Assembly: GCA_002633005.1 (NCBI GenBank)
Contig: NMRA01000654.1
Span: 194,075 to 225,978, forward strand
DNA: 31,904 nt
Source of the DNA: Phoronis australis
Lineage: Eukaryota > Phoronida > Phoronidae
Direction: 5' to 3'
Below, piece after piece: positions 9,001 to 31,904 of this stretch (position 1 is its first letter; each line of letters begins with the position of its first letter). The notes beneath the pieces were generated by a model. That model saw only the letters and a list, made by a program, of their open reading frames with translations, searched no databases and was not told the origin of the DNA. The position numbers and the translations under genes were made by a program.

Positions 9001-11968
9001 TACAAATTTGTTACACATGAACTTTGATGCTGACCCCGGGTATCGTACCTTGGTCATAAGATGAAGTAAATTCGCTCTAAACCTCTAGACCACGAGACAC
9101 TCAGTTTAGAACTTGCAATTTAGAAGAGCTATATACGACTCCGCGTTACACACGGAAGTCACATGTCATACACATTACAAGATTTTATTCGCTAAAATAT
9201 GACAACTGTACGTTTAAAGGCACAAAATAATCAGACTCCCAAGCAAGGGTTTACGCAGCGGCCATCTCTTGGACGGCCAAAATGTTATTTTCGACGGAAG
9301 GTGTTGGGATCGGTAAGATGTAAGAAAGTGTTGGCAAAATTTAAAAAGCTTGAAATGATGATCACTTCTCTTAATAGTAACGGCTGGTCAGCAGTCTCTC
9401 AAAGAAATAGGCTATCAGAAATTTCAGAAATGAGGAATTTAATGCACAAAAAGTGCACTTTACAATATTACACGCGCCCCATGACACAGATCGGTCTTGC
9501 CAGCAGCTCAACATACATGAATAAAAACGCTTTCGACGAGTTTCTTTGGGTGATCCAATATTTATGATTGCACTCAGTGAAAAACTGGCAAGCCGTAACA
9601 ACTCTTCACTGTGTCTTTCCCCGAAGTTTGCGTTTCCAAGGGGAGTAATTCCGGGAATTTGCATGGCCAGTGTCATCTGCGGTTTCCGTCATTATTGACA
9701 TGCAAATTCTACATACTTAATCATGTCGTCTGCCGCGCAAAGGCCTAAAAGAATTCGAGGATTATTTTACAAACCGAGAGATGTTCCAGATACAGACACT
9801 GATTCAGAGATTCAGATGCTGGTACGACAAATATTCCAGCTACAGATACGGACCGTGGTGATAACGCGGCCATTCAACGAAGCGCAAATACAAGTGCAAT
9901 CAACAAAGTACCAACAAGTTGCCGACATCAATGATGTCCGGCGATGTTGTCGGCATTTTTTCAATTCGCCCCAAACTTGAGAATAGATTGTTTTTATGAA
10001 CAGGAAGAATGGACTTGTGACAATCTTAAAAACGACATAATTGCTAACGTTCGACAATCCAGTTGATATCTATTGAAATTGATTTCTACTTGCTCTCTCG
10101 TCCAAATAAATGGAAAAACACACGTGAATCAGTTTATTTATTACACCTAATTAGATATTCAAGATGGTGGACGTATTCGTGGTCGTGGACTCGAATGTTG
10201 GGCAATTCTGCAAGAAATCTCAATTTCTGGCCGTGTAAAATTTTGGATGTACCGACTTTTTGACATCGAATTCTGACTAACATTACGCGAGTATTGACTA
10301 TGAACATTGTGTAAGACATGAGATTGAGAGAAAACAAAGGCTCGACTGTCAGGAACATGTACGATAAAAATGCGACTCGTTTTACCAAGACACTTTATTA
10401 TCTTCATTCAGACTGTCGGCTTCAAGGAAGGCTGGATGTTGCTGAAATCTTTACCTCCTTGTTATAGTTTTTGGACTTAGTCAACATTGGCATCTCTAGT
10501 ATGAATGTCACATTATTTTTTGAGTAAAATGATTCCGCATACTGTTTGAATCACATCTATATAGACTTCCATTTAAAGTTATTGAATAATAGAATGGTCT
10601 TTGTTTTAGGAATGACACTTTTATTCCACTTCACTGTACTATGTTATGGCATGGGTGGACATACCACTGCAATATGCTAACGTTCAGTTTAAAAGTTTTT
10701 CTTTGAAACAATTACTTAAAGCGGTGGTATGTCAGACAGAATTTGCTTCTTTGCACTATTATTCCCATCTATATCATTATTAGATTTTGCACTTCCTATT
10801 ATTTCCATCTTCTGTTACTAGATTTTATGCAAATTTGTAATCAATGTTATTATTCCAGTATATACTATTCTTAATTTTCCACAAATTTCCCTTCTACACC
10901 ATTATTCCCAAGAATTTGCTGTTTTGCATTATTATTCCCTTCTATATCATTATTAGATTTTACCTAAATTTGTAATCAATTTTATTATTCCAGTCTACAC
11001 TATGTTTAAATTTCCACAAATTTGCCGTCTATACCATTATTCCATTCTATACTATAATTATTAATTTTTCCCAACAATTTCCGGTCTATACTATTATTCT
11101 ACTTTTCTAGTGGCAAAAATGTTGGGTCTATACTATTATTAGAGTATCTACTATTATTAAAAATTGTGAAATTTTCTAGTCTATACTATTATTGCTGTCT
11201 CTACTACTATTCGGAACTCGAGAGTACAATCTTACTTCATTCCTTTCATGTTCTGGTTTGAGTTAAATGGATCTCCAGACGTAGAAAACCTCCTCTCTGG
11301 TGTTGACAACAGTAATGGTGATGTGATTTGTTGAGACATCAGCCCACTGGGCAAAGGTCTTTGTGGATCATTGGCTTGAAAAATCGGAGAATTCTTCACA
11401 TAACTTGCATGCACCCGATGTGAAGTGTAACTAGTTTCATTTGAGCACTTGCTACAATCTTTAACAAACGACGAAAGGCTGTAAGGCTCGTGACGCTTCT
11501 GTGAGAACTCAGCACTACTGATCCTCCTCATTTCTGATTGGTAGGGTTTAGTTGACGAGTTGCTGTGCAACAGCGGTGACTGCTGGGCAAAACTTAGAGG
11601 CGATTGAGCGGCTGGTGTGTTTGGCAAGTTCACATACGTTGGATGGTTCTGTGGAATTCTGGATGATTGTACATAAGCGCTGTAGCGTATCTGCGGTGAG
11701 GCATTATGGTTTAAGTGGCACGATGCTGGAGTGAACAGACGATTACCATGTCTTGGAATGATGACTGGTTGAATAAACTGAGGGCGCTCACAGTCCAACT
11801 TGTTCATATAACTCAATGCGTTTGGTGACTGTACTTGAGTATACGTTGAAGGAGACGAGACATCAAAAACGTTGGCAAATACCCCGAGTTGGAAAAGTCT
11901 ATCGTTGAACTGGCTCATTGCACATTGTAGGCTATAGACACCATGAGCGTGCAGTTTTCTCATTCAGT
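1..11968 (-). CDS. TENT2: GLD2/TENT2-type cytoplasmic poly(A) RNA polymerase, 3' end beyond window
   Basis: Non-canonical poly(A) polymerase that adds adenosines to cytoplasmic mRNA 3' ends. Coding segments in transcription order: 11963-11236, 8482-8065, 7001-6887 (or its copy 6235-6121), 5657-5502, 4291-4225, 3479-3403, 2071-1943, 1307-1261, 295-162, and probably 12-1. All have GT/AG borders and compatible phases, giving 623 codons plus 2 nt. Residues 1-382 are Ser/Gln/Pro-rich with a basic KRRKSDED stretch. The core follows: GSSMNGFG (428-435), catalytic Asp440 and Asp442 in SDMDM, Asp500 in ECDIN, then the region matching RPLVLYVKCWA and the PAP-associated segment ending LGFLKYYAEDF. Human TENT2 is about 484 residues, so this N-terminus is long. 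No RNA-recognition motif is visible, as expected for GLD2, which relies on partner RNA-binding proteins. The family is secure; one-to-one orthology is inferred. Confidence 0.93.
162..295 (-). CDS. TENT2: GLD2 exon: PAP-associated domain
   Basis: Acceptor TTCAATTCCAG|GCAAAG and donor TTCAA|GTGAGA. Residues 580-623 start AKFSPTSDVR, then DVPPYNSLNKQSLGELFLG, then FLKYYAEDF. This is the PAP/25A-associated domain core (human: VPPYLSKNESNLGDLLLGFLKYYA). It ends with two bases of a split codon. Confidence 0.94.
752..937. repeat. 31-bp minisatellite, 6 copies, in a GLD2 intron
   Basis: ACCAGGACCTAGTGTGCAG recurs at 752, 783, 814, 845, 876 and 907, exactly 31 bp apart. The copies differ at a few bases in the AATAATGATC spacer. 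It lies in the intron between the exons at 162-295 and 1261-1307. The rest of that intron shows nothing recognisable. Confidence 0.95.
1261..1307 (-). CDS. TENT2: GLD2 47-nt exon: PVLPSLQ segment
   Basis: Acceptor ATTTCTTTTGCAG|TTGG and donor CCG|GTGAGT. It encodes F-GCEQPVLPSLQIKFP (residues 564-579), matching the EPILPSLQKIYP stretch of human TENT2. The phases fit exactly: one base comes from the previous exon, and it ends in phase 0 before AKFSP. Confidence 0.92.
1808..1966. repeat. 53-bp tandem triplication over a GLD2 exon/intron border
   Basis: Three identical 53-bp units begin at 1808, 1861 and 1914 (GGTTACTTCTCTG...GACCATGA). The third, first in transcription order, contains the last 24 coding bases of the exon at 1943-2071, its donor, and the start of the intron. 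The other two therefore duplicate the exon end and the GTAAGC donor inside the intron. Confidence 0.97.
1943..2071 (-). CDS. TENT2: GLD2 exon: RPLVLYVKCWA / SSYSLVLMVIHYLQ
   Basis: Acceptor TTTATTGTAG|CTGACT and donor CAGT|GTAAGC. Residues 521-563 read ADWRVRPLVLYVKCWAKFHN, then INDASR, then SSYSLVLMVIHYLQ. These are the nucleotide-contacting helices of GLD2-type enzymes. Its last 24 bases and first 29 intron bases belong to a 53-bp unit present three times (1808-1966), so the donor is triplicated. Confidence 0.95.
2072..3115 (-). other. GLD2 intron stretch, nothing recognised
   Basis: Between the exons at 1943-2071 and 3403-3479. AT-rich, with short open frames that match no family and lack splice context. 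A TATTGTATTG-type simple stretch occurs near 3070-3100. No gene or mobile element seen. Confidence 0.6.
3116..3148. repeat. (AATC)n microsatellite
   Basis: About eight AATC tetranucleotides with one TCGATC interruption. Lies in the GLD2 intron just before the 33-bp minisatellite. Confidence 0.9.
3177..3398. repeat. 33-bp minisatellite adjoining a GLD2 splice donor
   Basis: AAGTCCAAACGGCCACAAGG-type units of 33 bp start at 3177, 3210, 3243, 3276, 3309, 3342 and 3375; the last is partial. Because 33 is a multiple of 3, minus-strand frames stay open and spell an 11-residue repeat (CGRLDFMSVTP). One of these frames continues that of the GLD2 exon at 3403-3479. Confidence 0.96.
3403..3479 (-). 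CDS. TENT2: GLD2 exon with third catalytic Asp
   Basis: Acceptor GTCCATTTCAG|TGGC and donor AAAAG|GTATGA. Encodes GIECDININNLVGIRNTHLL then AFYAK (residues 496-520). Asp500 in ECDIN is the third carboxylate of the nucleotidyltransferase site, and NNLVGIRNT is the family signature that follows it. A 33-bp minisatellite begins within a few bases of the donor and stays open in this frame. Confidence 0.95.
4225..4291 (-). CDS. TENT2: GLD2 exon: KAKVPILKF strand
   Basis: A 67-nt exon with acceptor TTGTCTTCCTGCAG|CGTTC and donor GTCAG|GTATGG. It encodes S-FIKHCQLIKAKVPILKFMDNV-S (residues 473-495 including split codons). This matches the LIRAKVPIVKFRDKV strand of human TENT2. It is too short to stand out as an open frame and was found by looking for the missing segment between the DxD exon and the third-Asp exon. 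An unrelated open frame on the plus strand (4002-4337) runs across it. Confidence 0.93.
4691..5092. repeat. Diverged tandem duplication, about 200-bp unit
   Basis: 4691-4894 and 4918-5092 share AATACAAGCC, TCTTGCATTATTT, TTGGTCTTTGAAATA-like, TTTCACATTTCTGTTG and CTAGACCCGAGTTT in the same order, with substitutions and gaps. Both lie in the GLD2 intron 4292-5501. No coding content; possibly an old transposon fragment. Confidence 0.8.
5502..5657 (-). CDS. TENT2: GLD2 catalytic exon (G-S motif and first two Asp)
   Basis: Acceptor TTGACAG|ACTGCG and strong donor GTT|GTAAGT. Residues 421-472 contain CGLYVVGSSMNGFGNEKSD followed by MDMCVMV. This is the family's G-S helical turn plus the DxD pair (Asp440, Asp442) that binds the two metal ions. 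ATEILRVLHKAL follows. The end is set at GTAAGT because the next exon's phase requires it; reading on past it adds residues unrelated to the family. Confidence 0.95.
5652..6373. repeat. Tandem duplication, copy A (722 bp)
   Basis: Begins six bases inside the GLD2 exon 5502-5657 and runs through the intron and one exon (6121-6235) to the N at 6374. It matches 6375-7139 almost base for base apart from scattered substitutions and small indels. Confidence 0.95.
6121..6235 (-). CDS. TENT2: GLD2 third coding exon, copy A (duplicate)
   Basis: Same splice borders and the same 38 residues as 6887-7001. The only exon differences are silent. Because 115 is not a multiple of 3, a transcript containing both copies would be frameshifted before the catalytic motif. 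Only one copy can be in a functional message, and the single N at 6374 between the copies suggests the second is an assembly duplicate of the other allele. Confidence 0.8.
6375..7139. repeat. Tandem duplication, copy B (765 bp)
   Basis: Second copy of 5652-6373. It carries two extra short pieces that copy A lacks: about 28 bp near 6740-6767 (arms TCGTAGTA and TACTACGA around TTACA) and about 16 bp near 6830-6845. The single N at 6374 lies exactly at the junction. Confidence 0.95.
6887..7001 (-). CDS. TENT2: GLD2 third coding exon, copy B (helix before the nucleotidyltransferase core)
   Basis: Acceptor TTCTTCTACAG|GTTACT and donor CCAC|GTAAGT. Encodes residues 383-420, starting VTAAIWRNFVNSRQ and ending SMIKELFP. 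This aligns with the vertebrate GLD2 helix that leads into LFPQSRLFLVGSS. Its 115 nt leave one base over, which joins the AC of the next exon to give His421. A second copy sits at 6121-6235. The two differ by two synonymous changes (Leu CTA/CTG, Asp GAT/GAC). Confidence 0.88.
7140..8064 (-). other. GLD2 intron stretch, nothing recognised
   Basis: Lies between the exon copy at 6887-7001 and the exon at 8065-8482. It includes a 75-codon minus-strand frame (about 7355-7129) after a CTGCAG. That frame is not needed by the phase chain and matches no family. No mobile element is evident. Confidence 0.6.
8065..8482 (-). CDS. TENT2: GLD2 second coding exon (basic/Ser-rich linker)
   Basis: Acceptor TTTTTTTTAG|ACGTCG and donor AAG|GTATAA. 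It covers residues 243-382: KRRHDDKNRC, then SSSKRRKSDEDV, then a Ser/Pro/Gln-rich tail ending SSECKK. The KRRKSDED patch is reminiscent of the RKRLSDEK patch in vertebrate GLD2 and could be a nuclear-localisation or interaction patch (inference). It ends in phase 0 and joins directly to the phase-0 exon starting VTAAIW. Confidence 0.85.
8837..11224. mobile_element. TA-flanked DNA transposon (2.4 kb, probably degenerate) in a GLD2 intron
   Basis: Perfect inverted ends CTCTCGAGTTCCGAATAG (8837-8854, and its complement 11207-11224) are flanked on both sides by TA. This fits a TA target duplication as in the Tc1/mariner group. Many subterminal repeats of the type TCTATACTATTATT occur, densest at 10740-11200 and also near 8860-8930. 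Inside are short plus-strand frames, for example 9199-9567 and 9723-9980 (the latter starting SSAAQRPKRIRGLFY). None shows a recognisable transposase motif, so the element is non-autonomous, decayed or from a group I do not recognise. Confidence 0.75.
9031..9104 (-). repeat. tRNA-derived (SINE-like) remnant
   Basis: On the minus strand GTGGTCTAGAGGTTTAGAGC resembles a tRNA A box/D arm. About 30 bases on, GGTACGATACCCG resembles the B box GGTTCGANNCC. The T stem does not pair properly, so it is a pseudo-tRNA or SINE head rather than a working tRNA. It lies within the TA-flanked transposon. Confidence 0.5.
11236..11968 (-). CDS. TENT2: GLD2 first coding exon (disordered N-terminus)
   Basis: On the minus strand a pyrimidine-rich tract and TTTTCAG acceptor precede ACTGAATGAG. 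The in-frame TGA directly before ATG (11963-11961) bars an upstream start, so translation begins at this ATG or at Met16 (11918-11916). The exon encodes residues 1-242 plus two bases and is rich in Ser, Asn, Gln and Pro, with no recognisable fold. The donor is GAA|GTAAGA at 11236/11235. The presence of an acceptor means at least one 5' UTR exon lies upstream, towards the UPF1 promoter. A transposon end sits 9 bp inside the following intron. The N-terminal sequence itself is not conserved; it is assigned to GLD2 because its phase joins the next exon exactly. Confidence 0.75.
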
Positions 11969-12009
11969 CTGAAAATATAAAACATTTTATGAACCACTGC
12001 ACGGTTCAC

Positions 12010-13033
12010 TAGGGTCCGATTTGGCGAGTACCAGCTTGCATTTTGCGGGTTGAAATTGCCGTTGGTGACCAGAGCTCGAGGCTTACTCGCCAAATGCAAC
12101 TTCAGTTTTTCATTGCTCTACTCGCCAAACGTGAACTCAGTTTAAGACAATGCCGTTCTCACACTTGCAAAATTAATCAAGTAACACTCAGTAACAGAAC
12201 AGCAACAAAAAAACAATTCGCAAAAAGTGCTCAGTGCCAGTCAACTTTGTCACTATTTGCCGTTGATTCGTTGCGAAAACATAAACCATCACTATTTAGT
12301 ACTAATTAACAAAGTCTAAGGGTTCTTCAGTATACGGCAATATAAAGACAAATTTGTCTGCAAACAAAAACTAATATGTTATTTTCCAGCAACGTAGGAA
12401 GGTAAATGCAAATTACTGGTGACACATATCCGATTTGCCCATCGGCTCGCCACCATTTTTGCCCCGCCGCTAGCAGTCACCAATGTTTCCCAATAGCCTC
12501 TACTTTTCCCCGTGTAGTCATTATTGTCTCCCCCTCCTCCAGTCGCCACAATTTGCTCTGGCCACAACTATTCCCTCAGCCATCTTAAATATTCTCTCAG
12601 GGCGCCCTATTAGCCACAGGATTTGGTACAATCCTACGCCTTAAACGGGATGCCACACATCCTTTCATCGCCATTGTCATGAAAAGAAGACGAGGAAACC
12701 ACAGACGCTCAAATCTCACTTTGTCAAAGTTCATGACCTCTAGACAGTCCCTCAACTGTGTAGGAGGCGCTGCCCAAGCATATTTTTCAAATGCCTTTGG
12801 ATTAACAAAATCGACAGATGGCGACAAAAGTTGACCGGCGGTAAATGCTTTTCACGGGTTGTTTTTCTATTGTTATTGAGTGTTAGTTGACCCGTTCTGC
12901 AAGTGTGGGAAACTCATTGTCGTAAACTGAGGTCACGTTTGGCAAGTTGAGCAACAAAAAACTGAAGTCACATTTGGCGAGTAAGATACGAGCTCAGGTC
13001 GCCTACTGCTGGCACTCGCCAAATCAGACCCTG
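12010..13033. mobile_element. Fold-back DNA element with hAT-like ends (about 1.02 kb)
   Basis: The left end AGGGTCCGATTTGGCGAGTA and the complement of the right end AGGGTCTGATTTGGCGAGTG match. The similarity continues inward for about 200-245 bp per arm (roughly 12010-12256 versus 12821-13033), through ACTCGCCAAATG, AACTTCAG, GCCAAACGTGA and ACACTTGCA. CAGGG-type ends recall hAT elements, but no clean 8-bp target duplication is visible. The roughly 565-bp centre has a minus-strand open stretch (12827-12597). It sits between the GLD2 first coding exon and the UPF1 start. Confidence 0.75.
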
Positions 13034-13104
13034 AATATTATTGAATATGACTACACCAATTCACTACACTTTGGTGGCGCTGCAAAAATGATTGCTCTTC
13101 ATTG

Positions 13105-13400
13105 TTGCTTAGGACACAAGGCCTCAGGGGCCTGAGCTCAATACTTCTGGTTGGTGAGAAGTCTGGTTATCGAATCCCGCTCCACACCCCATCACGTGTA
13201 TTGGCCGCAGGGCCCATGAATACTCATGTTGCGCTCTAATTCAGGTCATCACTGGCATATGGGCCAGGGAAAGCCAACGTTGGCAGTCTCCAAGACGAAC
13301 AACAGTCGTCCTTTGATGCCGACATGGGGCATGTGCAGCAGAAGGCAAGCACAGCAGTGAGACAGGTCAAATAACCATCATCTCACTACATCGACATCGT
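13105..13400 (+). repeat. Possible tRNA-derived SINE
   Basis: A tRNA-like head ends in GGTTATCGAATCCCGCTCC (a B-box-like T arm at about 13165-13183). It is preceded by GGCCTCAGGGGCCTGAGC and followed by an unrelated GC-richer body containing AACAACAGTCGTCC. No poly(A) tail or target duplication was identified, so the limits are approximate. Confidence 0.4.
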
Positions 13401-13699
13401 TTTCAACTCAACTCGAGCATGAATTCGTGCAAGTAGTGAATGGAAGAATGTGGATCTCAAAATCAGGGAAAATCAAAAGAGGCTACTTATTATTGCCCAT
13501 CTTTGGTTTCTGAGTGAGTGTGAAGCTAAAATTGGCATAAACCTCTCTCTGCCTCAGGACGCTTTCTATGTCTCTGTCTCTGCCTCTGCTCTGACTACTT
13601 TCTCTTTAGACTTTTTAGTTTATAACTCGTCTGTCCGGGGTTTTCCACACAACCAAGCACCAAGTTAACGACAAGTCGCCAGTCGCATCCGCTGTCAGT

Positions 13700-14116
13700 G
13701 TTTCCCGAAGTATTCTGTGTTATCACGAAAAAAACATTTGTCAACTAAATTGCAGTTAAGCTAAGTATCGCCGTATAAATTACCTAGTAAAAACTACACG
13801 ACCTAACTAAAGCCACAACTTTGAAAACACCACTTGAAGACCGCGAGTTTATCACATATACATACCTGACATCTGGCGGAAAATTATTGGGAATTTTGTG
13901 TAAGACGTCATCGAAAGAAGACAATGACGTAGAAAATTGTCTAACTATGAACTTTGACGTAGTCCTCAATGGACAAAACTTGTGCGTGTCTCTGTGCGTT
14001 TTGAACGTGCAAGTTGTAACATATTTCTCGCGTCGAACGTGCTAAACTTTTTCAAATTTGTTGTTTTTGTGTTGTTTGGAGTCTTGTAAATGCGTTGTTG
14101 TTAGTTTTGTTTGAAC
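13700..14116. promoter_or_regulatory. Putative shared promoter of UPF1 (+) and GLD2 (-), UPF1 5' UTR
   Basis: The sequence before the UPF1 ATG has three CRE-type half-sites within 57 bp: GACGTCA at 13904-13910, TGACGT at 13925-13930 and TGACGT at 13955-13960. GLD2 needs a 5' UTR exon upstream of 11968 on the other strand, so a bidirectional promoter here is reasonable. No TATA box was identified. The transcription starts are unknown. Confidence 0.4.
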
Positions 14117-30971
<16,855 letters not shown>

Positions 30972-31904
30972 GTAAGTTGCTTGTCAAATCTGTCGTGAAG
31001 AAAAGTATACGCATCCTTTAATTTTCTTCTGCGTCGCGCTGTAACTTAAAAACCCGTGCACGAATGTTTGGAAATTATACGGACGTGCTGTTAAGAATGG
31101 GACGGCATGGTTGACTTTCCGGATGGTTTCAAATACCGGTGTGTTGGATAGTCGTGAAATTTTGCGAATAAGTTAACGTAACGTGGACAACAGCTCCTTT
31201 ACGGATCGTCCGTTTCCGTGTGACGTTCTCACGTACGCTACTGCATATTGTATATTAAACTTTTGCAACGTATTTGGCGGGTTTAACATTTTTGAACGAA
31301 CAAACTGAAGTACTTGGGTTATCGCGTCAACGGCAAAGGTCATGTGGATAGGCACAGGTGTCTTGCCAATCGTATCCATCGCATCTCTCGTTTAATGTAT
31401 TCAAAATACGTCTTAACTCATTGAGTTTGACCTTTTCGAACTAAGAATCAGTTCTCTATGTCACAACGATGACAGCATCGCGGTACAGTGATCTATATTG
31501 AGGCTCCAATGAACAGAGCTTACATATGACAAAGGTATCATCGAATGAGCATTTTCAGATACTAGGATTTATCCAGTGTTCTCTAAAACGCAGTAAGGAA
31601 TTGTTTTTTCAAATCTTGTGCGTTTCGCATAAGGTGATAGTAAAACTAGACTTGTTAATGTTTAGTAGATTTCGTAGATTAATTCTTAGTTACACAACCA
31701 AGCAAAACGTTGTACCTTGACAGTTTCGGTTACTCAAAGCAGCCATCTTCGGAAGCTATAGCTATTGGACAATAGATGGCGTGGTGATGTGACTGTTCAT
31801 AACTGAGCCACTTTTTGTGACCCAGATAGACTCTGTTATCCGTCTGGATCTTGAGTTATTTTCTGACTCAACCGGACTGGCGTCTTTCCAGTTAATTACA
31901 TGAT
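30972..31904 (+). other. UPF1 intron 18, no exon found before the edge
   Basis: No SQ-rich or RGG-like open stretch with splice sites appears here, so the UPF1 C-terminal exons lie beyond 31904. A 68-codon minus-strand ATG frame (31379-31173) resembles no family I know. Confidence 0.6.

Noticed and set aside
9031-9104. Functional tRNA gene on the minus strand.
   Set aside because: The boxes resemble tRNA, but the T stem mispairs and no proper acceptor stem forms. It was kept only as a SINE-like remnant.
13784-14045. Open frames on both strands in the presumed promoter region.
   Set aside because: They start at TTG, have no similarity and no splice context. The region is better explained as promoter and 5' UTR.
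31173-31379. 68-codon minus-strand ATG frame in UPF1 intron 18.
   Set aside because: It reads smoothly but matches no family I recognise and has no promoter or splice evidence.

Overview
This is intron-rich animal nuclear DNA of about 32 kb, with no bacterial, organellar or viral character. It holds two divergently transcribed (head-to-head) RNA-metabolism genes and several transposable elements. Exons were placed by matching open frames to known families and requiring GT/AG borders whose phases join. At least 18 coding exons in one conserved gene, short introns (mostly 0.3-1.2 kb), minisatellites and apparent allelic divergence suggest a highly heterozygous invertebrate. I cannot name the phylum safely; a mollusc, amphioxus or echinoderm would all fit.

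Minus strand, 1-11968: a GLD2/TENT2 (PAPD4) cytoplasmic poly(A) polymerase. Nine coding exons join in phase into 623 codons, and a tenth is cut by the left edge. A long low-complexity N-terminus (about 380 residues) precedes a nucleotidyltransferase core with the G-S motif and three catalytic aspartates, then a PAP-associated domain. The 5' UTR exon is not located.

Intergenic or 5' region, about 11969-14116: a 1.02 kb fold-back element with hAT-like ends, a tRNA-derived SINE-like stretch, then a probable shared promoter zone with three TGACGT (CRE-type) half-sites.

Plus strand, 14117-30971 and on past the right edge: UPF1, the nonsense-mediated decay helicase. Eighteen coding exons give 989 codons: an SQ/TQ-rich N-terminus, the CH zinc domain, stalk and 1B, and the SF1 helicase core with Walker A, DE, and motifs V and VI. 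About 130 C-terminal residues are expected beyond the window.

Striking structure: (1) two tandem duplications (5652-7139 and 15767-19177), each with exactly one N at the junction and each carrying one exon. Both would break the reading frame if included twice, so they look like unmerged overlapping contig ends from two alleles. (2) Three diverged copies of the start of UPF1 exon 16 lie just upstream of the real one; two keep usable acceptors that stay in frame. (3) A 53-bp triplication copies a GLD2 splice donor. (4) A 33-bp minisatellite directly after another GLD2 donor is open in the GLD2 frame. (5) A TA-flanked transposon ends within 10 bp of a GLD2 donor. The two genes plausibly act in opposite directions on mRNA fate: GLD2 extends poly(A) tails and UPF1 drives decay. 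Co-regulation from a common promoter is inference only.
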